Source: Zygnema cylindricum
Lineage: Eukaryota; Streptophyta; Zygnematophyceae; Zygnematales; Zygnemataceae
Direction of reading: 5' to 3'
Assembly: GCA_037447655.1 (NCBI GenBank)
Contig: JBBHKE010000563.1
Span: forward strand, 1-48,901
Length of the DNA stretch: 48,901 nt
Shown: positions 19,822 to 31,085 of the stretch, piece by piece
Layout: every line of letters starts with the position of its first letter
Numbering within the stretch: position 1 is the first letter of the stretch
Notes under the pieces: model-generated
What the model was told of the DNA's origin: nothing
The model's database searches: none
Seen by the model: only the letters and a program-made list of their open reading frames with translations
Program-made: the position numbers and the translations under genes

Positions 19822-20748
19822 ATCACCGATATCGATAACTATCGGCAAAAATTGTACGAACCGTACAAATCAATATGGTGGTTGTAAATGGCGGTAGTCT
19901 GACAGATGTGTTCAGTCCATAGATGTCCCGTGCGCACATTAGGCACGGTATAAACTAACGAATACTACGTACAGTACACATCAAACGATGATGAAAAGTA
20001 AATAAAATGTGTATCTTACATTGTACCCGTACAATATTTTTACAATTACGTACGATGTCCGTCTATGTTCGTAGATTTTGGGGTTACTTTACGAGATTTT
20101 TTAGGGCTTCCAAAGTACATACCCGTACGTTCTTTTATATTTTAGTAGATATTCCGTACGATTAGGTTTTTTAAGGACTCTTTTGCACAATTTGGCACAG
20201 TTCTGATAAATTTCCGTACTTTTTCAGACTTTTAAGGATTTTCTAATATTACGCTTTTTGTACGTTTTTGTACATTCTTGTACAGTGAAATTTACACAAA
20301 TTTGCCTAAAAGTATGAAAAAGACGAATACTACGTAGTTTTCGTAAAAAAGTTGAAATCCGTAATAATTGGACATCGACGGTTCAATTTGCTCTGTTCGT
20401 CTGTTCGTATTTTTTTTGAAAAAGTTTGATTCTCGAATTTTACAGTATATTTTAATTTTTCGTTTCGGTAGTATAGTTTTAGAACTATAAAGTATTATTT
20501 TTATTTTTTCTACATTTACTTGTTGCGCTGTCCGTAATAATTATCGGTTAAATAGATACGGAACAAATTGTTGTACGTGGCATGCCACGCTATATAATTT
20601 AAAATATGTAATACATTATATTACAAATTACTATAGCATGCATACTATACATTTTTTAAGTTATCGCCGATATGGAATTTGTTGGTCTCGGAACGATATA
20701 TCGGGACCACTGACCATTCGATAACCGATAACTATTGGTATCGGTGTT
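19822..20748. mobile_element. Candidate non-autonomous element with CGATA inverted ends
   Basis: The left end ATCACCGATATCGATAACTATCGG (split here: ATCACCGATATCG, ATAACTATCGG) and the reverse complement of 20725-20748 agree at most positions. The 0.93 kb between is AT-rich, non-coding and has many GTAC sites. No target duplication was found, so this is tentative. Confidence 0.35.
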
Positions 20749-20790
20749 ATCGGGATAAGTTTTTTACCGATACACAACACTACAAAAAAT

Positions 20791-21966
20791 GACAAAGTCC
20801 TACAAGTATACATTACACCGTGAATCGTTATTAGACTATAGAAATTATTAGTATCAATAATAAATTAGTTTTATTGATTCTAATTTGTGTATCAATACCA
20901 TTATGAAAGAAAATGTTTAATTGAAATTTTTCTATAACTCTGATTTGGGTATACAGAATCCGCCGTCATTACATATACGTTAAAATAGAAAGAAGTACAA
21001 AATATGACAATCCGCACCACGTCGCGTCTTTTCAGTGTAATTAATCCATAATTATAATTTAGGTTTGCGAACGCGTTTGTCGCAAACTCGACTCCACGTT
21101 TATTCTAAGCGCAAATATGTAAGCAACCAACATAAGTTAACTACAATTTCCGTATGATTTTCGGTAATCAAGTACAGTTTTGTACCAGAAAACACATTCC
21201 GAACACTGCATTATTCATGAAATAAATACGGAAATTCCTTTGACGCTAATTCACAGGAATCCTAATTAACGTCACGGATAAAATAGAATCAGTCATTCTA
21301 TTTCGGGTATCAATGTCAAAATTTTGGGGCGCCGATATAGAGTACATAAGTCTAATAACGATTCATGGTGTAGTTCACCTCTCAATGTACGGAGGCATAC
21401 CAGCTGTACGTTATCTACCACCTACCTCAATTATTGTGAGTATACCCGAATAATTCAAAGTATGTTAGAATGAATAAATGTACACTAATAAACTAATTTA
21501 CAAAAAGACAAACCTCAGTTTTATAAAATATTTACACCGAAAACAAAATCGTATGCTGAGTCATTACGTGTAAGTCAACAAAATCCGGGCCGTCCAAAAA
21601 TAGATATCGTGTGATTGACGCGATTTCGCGTTCCCACTAATTGAAAAAATAACGGCGACCTTTGTCTGCGGTCTGTAACTCTTCTTCGACACCCTCGATG
21701 TCGTGCCACGTGGTCACAAAAATCCAGATGAAATCCACGCGGGTCATCAGATACCCCGCAACGTCGCGAAGTGAATTCACGTCTACTTGCCAATATAGTA
21801 GTCGTACAACCAAAATCATTTCCGTACCGCAGCTGCGTCTTTTGCAATAAATGAAGCTTGTCACAAATAAAGTACACGTCCTTTGTCATAAACGTCGCCT
21901 GTTGCATATAAAGTACATTTGTCCAAAATAAATGCTCCATATCGGCGAAGTACATTTCGTATATTT
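20791..21966 (-). mobile_element. Family-A variant LTR fragment, reversed
   Basis: On the minus strand it matches the internal and 3' parts of the solo LTR at 14788-17197: GTGACAAGC, GACGCGAAATCGCGTCAATCA-like words, CGGTGTAAATATTT. It lacks the LTR start and abuts the TGTTGG start of the next element at 21967, which may have inserted into it. The low-coordinate end is not defined. The minus-strand reading frame near 21955-21575 appears to be LTR sequence, not a gene. Confidence 0.65.
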
Positions 21967-22770
21967 TGTTGGTTTTGGAAACCTTTAGTCCTCTCTATAT
22001 CTCGTTTGTGAGAAAGAGAGTCTAGACTTAGCCAGTTTTTTGTGTATAGACTGAGTTGACGTAGACAAGATGTGGTGTGGTATGTAACTCCAAAGGGAGT
22101 TCACAGATTTGGCACACTCTATGTACACGTGTCGGTCCATAGGGAAGTCAAGCTTGGTTGAGTTGGTTGACAAAGTACATATTTACTTGAGGGACCAGAT
22201 TTACACGTGGAGGTTCATCTTCGGTGATGAATGAATACGCGGACGGCGGACGGAGTTCGCCGTCATTTTTGGAAGAGAAATATTGACCGAACCGTCATTT
22301 CAGTGGACTAACTTTGACTGCGTATTTTAGCAGCGGATAGGGTTAAGGATTGATGTGAATACTTGTACGGTAGATGGCGGGGTTTAGTTTGAATAATGTT
22401 TAGTGTATCGACACACCACGGTAAATGCGGTACGGTTTAGATCAGCTGTAGGTTCACTTTGTATATGTAGGACTTAGAATATTTTGGAGTTAGGAATTCA
22501 GTGAATGGAAAACTGCGAAGCAGTTTTTGTGTCTTTTTGAATTGCAATATCATTGTGATCTTTTGGCAGAACCCTGTGAAATTCTGCATGTGTACTCTTT
22601 GGTATACAATTTATATTGTGGCAAATTTGCAGACCTATTGTGTGTCTGGTTTGCTTGGGGCTTCATTGTGAAGTTGGTCTTTTTGTGGTTTCCGTGAGAG
22701 TTTCCTCTTTTGTAATCTGATATTATGGCAACTGCTGGTGCTTCTTCTTCCTCCTTTGGGTCAATCAACA
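21967..22770 (+). mobile_element. 5' LTR of the family-A element
   Basis: It runs TGTTGGTTTTGG to ATCAACA, 804 bp, followed by the PBS. AGGACTTAGAA is at 22469-22479. The in-LTR gag ATG is at 22725, 46 bases before the LTR end. In the 843- and 864-bp relatives the distance is 56, so a small deletion has shifted the leader out of frame with Gag. Confidence 0.88.
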
Positions 22771-22782
22771 GGTCACGAGTCC
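22771..22782 (+). other. Primer-binding site, decayed
   Basis: GGTCACGAGTCC sits where other copies have GGTTATGGGCCC or GGTCACGGGCCC. It keeps the reading QVTSPPSRIPVF in frame with Gag. Confidence 0.65.
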
Positions 22783-25133
22783 ACCCTCACGGATCCCGGT
22801 GTTTAATGGCCAAAAATATTTATATTGGGCGGATTTGACTAAGTCTTACCTTAAGCAAGTGAGATTGTATGATGTGATTTCCGGTGTTCTTCCGGATACG
22901 GATTCTGATTTTGAAAAGAAAAATGAGGATGCATTGTATGTTCTCAAACTACTCTTGTCCGAAGATCTGAACATGACATGTATCAATATCTCTAAAGCAT
23001 CTGATATATGGAAGGCTTTACGGGAGTCATATGTCCTAGCTAGTGAACAGAATGAGGTTATAACTGCTGGGAAAATTTGGGATTATAAGTATACCGGAGG
23101 TGTTATGAACTCCTATTGTAATGGCTTGAAGCTTTTGTTGTCGGAAAAAGCATGTTTCGGGGGGAATTTTCCTCCCTATCATCAAGCTATGATTTTAATG
23201 AGAGGGCTTCCTGCTCAATATAAAGGAGCCGCGGAACAAATAAAAAGGTTGGAGAAGGCTAGATGGAATATAACCGTAGCTAAAGCTTACATTCTAGAGG
23301 AAGAGGCAACTCGGATAGCATTGAATGGTGGAAAACCAGCGGTAACGTACAATGCTCAGACATATAGGCCGGCTGGATTTTTTGGAAATAGGAACTTCAC
23401 CCCTAATCCTAATTATAAGCAATATGATAGGTGTGTCTATTGCTTCGGTCAAGGTCATGTTTTCCGGCTGTGCCCAGCATTTATTAAAGCGTGTGAAACA
23501 AGAATTTACCGTGCGGGATGGAAGGTGCGATTGGAGGAACCACCTTCAAATGGGTCAGCACCAAAATTGTCGGTGAAAAATGCGGCGTTCTTTGCATTTG
23601 ATGAGGCGCCACAAGACGAATCGTTGGGGGAAAAAGATGATGTGGTCAGATTTCCGCAATCGGAAGACGATGAGTTCTTTGCCCTTGCAAAAGAGATCAT
23701 GGAGAGGCCTCCAGAGAATGGATGGATTATGGACTCCGGGTGCTCTTCCCACATGTGCGACAACCGGGCTTACTTCAAAACCCTTACTCCGATTCCGACT
23801 CGTCGAATCTACTACGCGGATGATAGCGGTGTGGAGGCTACGGCAAAAGGAATCGTGGAGTTAGCATGTGACATCAATGATCAGATTGTAAAGAGAACCT
23901 TACATGATCTTCTCTATATTCCAAAGTTTAAGAAAAAATTGTTTTCCACTTCTGTGGCTGAAATGAAAGGATTTGAAATTTTGCAAAAGAATGGGAAGAA
24001 GGTAGAAAGCAAAGATGGGAGAGTAGCCTTGGTAGGAACTAGAGGCCCAAACTTGTTGTACCGGATGGACTTGGCTAATGAAAATGACTTTGCATACTCA
24101 AGTGTCCTTTCGGAAAATGTTTTGTGGCATAAGAGGCTCGGTCATGTTCATCACGAAAACTTGATAAAATGGTGAAACACAAAATGATAGATGGGGTCAT
24201 ATTAGGACAAAAAGATTCTCATATATGTGATGGTTGTGCTTTAGGGAAGCTTCACAAGCTGCCCCTACCTCAAACCGCGGATAACCGGGCTACGGATTTG
24301 CTGCAAATTATTCATTCGGACGTGTGGGGACTGTCTAAAGTCCCTTCCCTTAGTGGCAGCCGTTTTCTAGTTACTTTTACGGATGACTTCTCGCGATACA
24401 GCCGTGTTTAGTTCATGAAGGAGGAGAGTGAAGTGTTCACTCACTTCAAGCATTTCCGGACGTGGGCGGAAAAGCGTCACGGGAAGCCGATTCTCTCTCT
24501 TCGGTCCGACAACGGGGGAGAATACATTTCGAATGCATTCTCCGATTATTTAAGGGAACACGGCATATCTCGTCAGTTCACAGTTCCCTATACTCCGGAG
24601 CAAAACGGAGTATCCGAAAGACTTAACCGGACTTTAACGGAGAGTGCAAAATCTATGATGTTTGATAAAGGGATAGATTTCAAGTTTTAGGGTGAGGCTT
24701 TCTCTTGTGCATCTTATATAAGGAATAGAATAGAAACTAAGGCGGAAAAAGGGAAGACACCTTATGAAATGTGGACCGGAAAGAAACCCAATGTAAGTCA
24801 CTTTCGGGTTTTTGGTAGTAAATGTTTTATTTTGGATAATCTTCCTATTTTTAAGCTTCATCCAAAATCTGTCCCGGGAATTTTTATGGGATATGATGAT
24901 GAGTCAGTAGGCTATAGAGTTTACAACCCAAACAAGAAAACTCTTCAGGCTGCTAGGAATATTCAGGTAAAGGAAAAAAGTCAATCGGTCGATGTTTTTG
25001 GCATGACAGATTTTGAGAAAAATGCCAAAAATCAAGAATATGTAATTTTTGAAAATGTTCCTCTTTCCTCTTTCACAAGTTCTTCCTCTATTCCTACTCC
25101 GGTCATTCCGGTTTTTTAACCTGTACAGCAAGC

Positions 25134-25170
25134 TCCTCCTCCTCCTCCTCCTCCTCCTCCTCCTCCTCCT
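25134..25170 (+). repeat. CTC trinucleotide run encoding polyproline
   Basis: About twelve CTC/CCT repeats lie in the linker between integrase and reverse transcriptase and would read as a run of proline. The region is variable between family members. Confidence 0.9.
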
Positions 25171-26713
25171 CGGCGGCAGATAGGGATCCAACAGTTCCAG
25201 CCTCAGATTTTCCGGGGGGAAGAAGTAAGGCAACAGGCTGCGAGGTGAACCGGCGGAACATGCCCTATTTTCTGCAACCACAATGGAGCGAGTCACCATA
25301 CAGCAAGCCTTTTCAGCCCCGGAAAAGGATCAATGGATCTCCGCGGCAAATGATGAAATGCGATCGATAATGGAGGCTCAAACTTGGGAGCTTGTGGAGC
25401 TTCCGCCGGATCGAAAGGCCATCGGTTTTAAGTGGGTTTTTAAAGTTAAGCTAAATCCAAATTATTCTATTGAAAGATATAAGGCTCGGCTGGTTTCAAA
25501 GGGGTATAGTCAGAAGGAGGGAATTGACTATAAGGAGACTTTCTCTCCGGTTGTCCAGTTTCCAACTCTTAGAATTCTTTTGTCTTTAGCCGCTATTGAG
25601 GATATGGAACTCCATCAGATGGATGTTAAGACAGATTTCTTGCATGGAGATTTAGAGGAAGTGATTTATATGAGGCAGCCTGAAATGTATGCAGAGACCG
25701 AAAAAGAAAATCTGGTATGTAAAATGTTGAAATCTATGTACGGTCTTAAGCAAGCTCCACGTCAGTGGAATCTAAAATTAGATGAGTTTCTAAGTGGTCT
25801 CGGCTTTGTGAGGATAGGTTCAGATCACTCAGTCTATTTTATAGAAGGGGAAGATGAGACTATTTACATTGCTGTGTATGTAGATGATTTGCTGCTATTG
25901 AGTAAGTCATTAAATGAGATTAAGAAAATAAAGGCAGCCTTGAATTCGAGATTTGAGATGAAAGATTTAGGAGAGGCAAAGTATATTCTCGGGATTCAGG
26001 AAAAAAAGGATAGAGATAGGAGAATAATCTAACTAACACAACGGGAAGCGATTGGGAATATGCTTGAGAAGTTTAGCATGGCAGAGGCAAAGGGAAGTGC
26101 CACTCTCATGGAATTCAAGCAAAAGGTGGAACACATGGAGACTGAGGGAGGAGTCATTTTTGATGACACCTTAGAATCAGGGGAGGCAAATTCTATGGCT
26201 GCCATTCCATATCGTCAGATTGTTGGCAGCCTAATCTACTTCATGAACTACACATGCACGGACATCGCGGCTGCAGTTGGTGCTCTAAAAAAGAGTTTAC
26301 AAAATCCAAGGAGATCAAATTAGGAGGCAACAAAGAGGGTCCTTCGGTATCTTGCAGGGACACGAAATCTACGACTCGCTCTCCGTGGAGAAGAGGTCAA
26401 GATTCAGACTTGGAGCGATGCGAGCTACGGGGACATGCCAAGCCAACACTCCACCACTGGATTCATTCTAAAGATCCGAAGTGGAACATGTTGCTGGAGC
26501 AGCAAGCTTCAGAAAGTCATAGCTCAATCTACAATGGAGGGTGAATACATTGTAGCCAGCTCAGCTGTCAAGGAGTTACTTTGGGTAAAGTCTCTCATTC
26601 AAGAACTTCACTTTATGCAATTTGGACCTCAAATAGTGTGGTGTGACAACCAAGCTACTATAGCGATTGCATCTAACCCAAGTCATCACTTCAAAAGCAA
26701 GCACATTGATATA

Positions 26714-28576
26714 AAGGCACTTTTGACATCCATTTGGTGGATGTCAAAATCCTCTATGACAGCTAATGTAAGAAAAATGCGGACAGATGGAAACCCTACA
26801 ACAGGTGAAAAAGTTTCTTCATAATCTATTCCCTCCTTTTGATTATATCCCTTAGCAACCAAACGAGCCTTATACGTGTCTATGGTATTATCTGGGTTCA
26901 ATTTTAATTTAAACTCCCATTTATTCCCAATAGCTTTTCTTCCTGGAGGAGGTTTCACCAGATCCCATGTTTTGGCCTCGATGATGGACTTCATTTCTTC
27001 ATTAACTGCTTCCACCCAGTGTTCATTTTCATTACTTGAAAATGCTTCCGTCAACGTTAGAGGCTCTTCGATGTGTGCTGAGTGAGCAAAGGCTGCATTT
27101 GCTCCCTTGAGTCGCACACTTCCTCTGACTCCACCTGGAAATTCGGTCGCTAGTATAGATGGTTGGGTCCTCCTCCTTGATATATGTGATTCTTCTTGTG
27201 ATTCGCTTTCAGCTTGAGGCAGAGGAGAATCTTCAACTCTTTCAGGCAAAACAAGTCAATTTCCGGTGGAGGAGATGGTTCTGTATGTTGCAAGTCACTC
27301 GAGTTGGTGTAGATGCATTTTCTGCATTTTTTTCTGAAAAACATAGGATTTTCCTCCAAAAAAATATAATCAACACTTCTATCTTTCTTCTCATCTATAC
27401 GCTCATTAAACACATCTACTCTTTTCCTTCACCTTGCACTACGATGTTTTTGGCTACCACAACTCTATTTCTCTTAATATCATACACCCTATAACCTTTG
27501 GCATGATCATCATACCCTAGAAATAGCCCTGGTATGCCCTTTGGCTCTAACATCCATTTCTGCGGATAATTATCTAGCATGAAAATCTTACTTCCAAAAA
27601 CCTTGAAGTGACTTACATCTGGTTTTTGTCCTATCCACATTTCGTAGGGAGTTTTATCTTTTACTGCCCTTGTTTCTAGCCTGTTTCTAATATAAGCGTC
27701 CGATTGAGTTCCTCTTCCCCCTCCACCAAAGTTTCCATAAGGTTTCTTAGAATCCTTGTCTTCCCAATTAGTTCCAGCAGCCAATGCCTGAACACTCTTT
27801 CCTCCTCTACAAATCTCAATTGTGTTTTCCCGAACCAAAATCATTCCCACAACGGAGTTCCAGATCCATCGATGATCTAGCAAAATTTGAACCCTGTTAA
27901 CAATGTTTTCATAATCATCTGGAAGTTTCTTTAACAAAGTATTCACCTTCTCTTTCTCAGTTTCCCTTTTCCCTGCACTCTCTAACTCCATAAATAACCC
28001 GGCCAAGTCATTACAAAAATCTAACATTTTTCCCCTTTTGTACCCATAAGCCTGTACCTTCTGATCTGCCAGCTTCTACCGCTGAATTGTACCATTCTTT
28101 TAAATGTTGACAAGTGCCTCCCACAGCTCGTCCGCCCTGTCCACATGAAGATGAGGTGTAGCCACTTCCTGGGTGAGACGCCTAAGAAAAAAGTGAGTCG
28201 CCACGGTATTGTTGAAATCCCAGATTTCACTATCATTAGCCTCGGTTTTCTGAACACCTGCTGCCAAAACCGATCCAGTAGGCATCGGTGTAAGTTTTTC
28301 TTTCCCCTTCTCCTTCCCTATGTCCGACACGATGCTCTCTCCAACATCCTCTTCCTCCTCTGCCCTCGCAGATCCCCCTGTGAACCGAGATCCTCCAAAC
28401 CCTGGTGGAACTCCCAAATTTGCGGATGGCCGACGCACACGACCACTCACAATGCCCCATAGCCGTTTTTCAACTAGTGCACCCCTTATCATGGTTTTCC
28501 AATAAATGAACCCTGTTATATTAAAAATGGGCACCCTAGAGGGTGGGCCCATAACCTATAATTTTGTGACCTCCAT
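26714..28576 (-). pseudogene. gag-pol: Family-B2 copia gag-pol with a large internal deletion
   Basis: Read on the minus strand from the in-LTR ATG (28576): an MEVTKL leader, a TAG at the LTR/PBS join, then MGPPSRVPIF and Gag. After GGGGRGTQ (near 27712) the frame passes directly into integrase C-terminal sequence (RLETRAVKDKTPYEMW, then LGYDDHAKGYRVYD). The zinc knuckle, protease and integrase catalytic core are missing, yet the frame stays open for about 200 codons (28027-27416). The linker and early reverse transcriptase follow (KAIGNKW, EGIDYEETFSPVV, HQMDVKSAF). The copy ends at 26714, before the catalytic YVDD, against the plus-strand family-A RNase H. Confidence 0.88.
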
Positions 28577-29520
28577 TGGTACACAGAATGTCCAGCTTAT
28601 GTGAAGCCTATTGGATAGAATATGCACTTTTGACTTTGACAATGAATAAGTCCCACCTTGGGACGCAAAATCTCTGATCGACTACACCCTTGTGTAGCTT
28701 GGACTCCCCTGAGTCCGCAGCAAAAAGAATCACTGAATTTGCTCACCTGAGCATTAAGTTATGGCTGACCAAAGTTGGTCCATAAATACAGGTGCTCTCT
28801 GGGAGAGAGGCTGAAAAACCGAAAATATTCTAAGTCCTAAGCTACCTCTCTAAACCTATCTCTAAGGTACTAGACCAATCATATTACTGTAAAGTACAAG
28901 AAGGTACAGGTACCGTTGTACTTCTTGTACGGCCATAGTACGGCATGGCCGGTCCGCTGACGCGTGTCAGTTCCGGAGCCGTAGTTGCTCCTCCCGTAAT
29001 GTCCGTTGTCCAACCATATGTTGCCACGTGTCATCCGCCGACATCTGCTCCGCAAACCGCCAAATGTCTTTTCCGGTATTCCGGCCCCACTGTGAGTCGT
29101 TCGATCTAGACATTTTAATTTCGTCCGTCGAAATTAAATGTTAATTTGTAATTTTCGTGCGGTCCCGATTTCGTGCGACGCGGTATGTTTCCGTGCATAA
29201 ATCGTTCCGTAACTTGTTAAATGAAATCTCCGGCGCTGTACAACTTTAAATTATTATCGCGACATATACATGTATCGAATCTTCAAGGCTTACTGGATAA
29301 GGCGTACAGTTGGCCCGTACGGTGAACATCCAGAGGTCAGTGGGTCAAGTCCCACAAGGTGCAGTATATATTTTGTAGAGAAACTGTCCTGAATGATCCG
29401 CCTTTCTCCTTTAGCTGCAGCAGGCAGCCATGGCTTTATACAGGTCCTCAGTGACTACGACAAGTATGAGGGCTGTAGTAAGTCCATAAGAAAGACTACA
29501 AAATACCTCTTTTTTCAACA
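28557..29520 (-). mobile_element. 5' LTR of the reversed B2 element
   Basis: On the minus strand it runs TGTTGAAAAAAGAGG (from 29520) to AAAATTATA, 964 bp, then PBS GGTTATGGGCCC (28556-28545). It shares the B-type plan: CTTGTCGTAGTCACTGA, a palindromic AGCCATGGCT word, an antisense tRNA-like block, GTAC cluster, AGGACTTAGAA (28838-28828) and leader hairpins. One hairpin is CTACAC-AAGG-GTGTAG (28697-28682), a paired change relative to family B. Confidence 0.82.
29287..29356 (+). other. tRNA-like block antisense to the B2 LTR
   Basis: GCTTACTGGATAAGGC can form a 4-bp D-arm with an eight-base loop containing GG. CGTAC...GTACG forms an anticodon-like arm. GTGGG-TCAAGTC-CCCAC forms a perfect T-arm holding a B-box-like GGGTCAAGTCC. 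TGGATAAGGCG resembles the D-arm of tRNA-Arg. No acceptor stem is visible, so this is a tRNA-derived remnant. Confidence 0.55.
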
Positions 29521-30060
29521 TGGTGTACGGTCAGTGTCAAACCGTACATAATTGTACCTTTTTAAGTGGAAAAGTACAATTCAATAAATTTAGTAGCCGC
29601 GGACGCATGAGAATATGCGCTCTTAAAAAGGGATGAAATCGGGTTGTCAAATATCACGTTCGCACATATTCATCCAACACCCACGTCTTTGACAATGTGA
29701 ATATCAAACATCTTCGCACGTGTAACGTAGTTTAACTTAGTAAAGAACATAACTGTGTCAAATGTCGCGTAGAACTGTAAACTTTGATATTTACGGTTTT
29801 AACTCCTACGTAATTTCATAGTAATCAGTTAGATTGATTATTAATGCTATTTTGTGGTTTTGGCTAATTTGGCGTAATTTTTTATGCTTTTAAGGTGATA
29901 ATTGTCCCATTTAGTATGAAAGTCTATTGTAAAATGGTGCTGAACATAAAATATAGTAAACATTTATGTTAATATTGGTTGATGTGCCAATAAAACCTCA
30001 AATTGGGGTTATTCATTTAATTAAATAGAATACACTAACAACATTTGGCGTTGGTGATAT
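29521..30060. other. No gene seen
   Basis: AT-rich sequence beyond the B2 LTR start with scattered GTAC words near its left side. No coding, RNA or element end could be supported. Confidence 0.4.
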
Positions 30061-30714
30061 TTGGGGCAGGGAAACGCCAAATGCGGACAAACCCGCAAAA
30101 AAAAAGGATCCGTTCTTGACGAATCACAATCAACAGTATTTTGTCTCTGTGGGATCTGGCGCCTATGTCGTTGTCAACGTCGTCATTCTGATAAAATTTC
30201 AATCAATTCACCAAGAAGCAGGCGAAAGCGCCGTCGCGTGCTCCACTTTTCATCCATGGATTCCATTTCATAGACATCATCATTCTCTTCCTACTTCCCT
30301 TTGCTCACGCCATCCATATTTCTCACCCTCCTCATCCGTTCTCTACTTATCGATTTCTCCATCTTTTTTTCTCTCTCCCAAATTTGTCATCTCATTCTTA
30401 CCTCTCACTAAGCATTGTTTCCTCCTATCGACCTGCCATTTCTTCCTCCACCCACCCTGTCTCCTCCATATCTCCCTAAATCTATGGTGAAAAATTCTCC
30501 CTCTCCTGGTTTGCGTGTCCCTCTCCCTCGCCATATATCTCGCCTCCCCATCTCCTCATAGGTTTGCTCCACCTCCCCCTCCCTTCCCCTCCTCTCTCCC
30601 TACCTTTGTCGCCCTTTTTTTTTCCTCCTCTCCCACTCTCACCCTCTTGGTCTGCCTCTCTTTATTTGTTAATCCCTTTCTCACCCTATATTTTTATCCC
30701 TCTTTTTTGTCTTC
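30061..30714 (+). repeat. C/T-rich low-complexity sequence
   Basis: From about 30250 the plus strand is dominated by C and T (TCTCCCTCTCC-like words) without a clear unit. It leads straight into a reversed gag fragment. Reading frames here are compositional. The first 190 bases are ordinary sequence without a recognisable product. Confidence 0.6.
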
Positions 30715-31085
30715 TTTCCCTCCGGAAGAACCCCCTCCACGGTTCTCTTGGAGCCTCAACTCTGACAGCTTAACACAATCCGCTATGAAGTGTCGCGGCT
30801 TTTTGCAAAAATGACAAAGACCCTTTGGGGGCCTCGGTCCTCCAGACTGATCTTTCTCTCCTTTGTACAGTTTCTTTAGATCTTCCTCCACCGGTTTGCT
30901 CCTGCAGCTAGAGCTTGGATGCTCTTTCTCTCTCTCCTAATCTCAATAATGTTTTCTTGCACAAGTATCATCTGGACCACTATGTTCCACTTCCATGAAC
31001 TGTAAGTCATTTCTTGTACTCGGTACACAATATTTTCATACTCGTCGGGTAACTTCATGATGAGAGTGTTAACTTTCATCTTCAT
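30715..31085 (-). pseudogene. gag: Reversed gag fragment, family B3
   Basis: On the minus strand it carries KVNTLIMKLPDEYENIVYRVQEM, split here by a short gap from RRERKSIQALAAG, and a zinc knuckle CHFC-KKPR-H-FIAD-C that keeps all four ligands, unlike the sister copy at 436-1218. The two fragments are close relatives. Both ends are abrupt. A one-base frame change near 30885 separates the two halves. It cannot encode a complete Gag. Confidence 0.82.

Larger units (their letters stand above)
21967..26713 (+). mobile_element. Family-A copia element, 5' LTR to RNase H, 3' end lost
   Basis: The best preserved family-A copy: an 804-bp LTR, PBS, and nearly all of gag-pol in plus orientation. It ends abruptly inside RNase H (after KSKHIDI, near 26713), where a reversed family-B2 fragment begins. 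The 3' LTR is missing and no target duplication can be given. Confidence 0.9.
22725..26713 (+). pseudogene. gag-pol: Family-A copia gag-pol, nearly complete
   Basis: A single open frame covers Gag, protease and the integrase start (to 24172). It has an intact knuckle CVYC...GHVFRLC near 23430, protease DSGCSSHMC near 23733 and integrase HKRLGH near 24129. A one-base shift follows, then CDGC, HSDVWG, RSDNGGEY and PEQNGVSE. Reverse transcriptase (25283 on) has WELVELPPDRKAIG, QMDVKTDFLHGDL and catalytic YVDD at 25877-25888. RNase H has TWSDASYGD, STMEGEY and CDNQATIAIA. Defects: leader frameshift, TAG near 24410 and 24690, TAA after 25116, frame changes near 25250, stops near 26030 and 26321, and a lost 3' end. 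It is the fullest guide to the family-A protein order. Confidence 0.92.

Noticed and set aside
20778-20790. CACTACAAAAAAT as the end of a CACTA transposon
   Set aside because: It resembles known CACTA ends, and CGACGA repeats are typical of such elements, but I found no matching inverted end or 3-bp duplication, and no TnpD-like coding sequence.
21575-21955. A 126-codon minus-strand frame as a gene
   Set aside because: It lies within sequence homologous to the solo LTR at 14788-17197, where the frame is not kept.
30116-30490. A 124-codon frame possibly coding
   Set aside because: Its first part has no recognised domain and the rest is C/T-rich low complexity.
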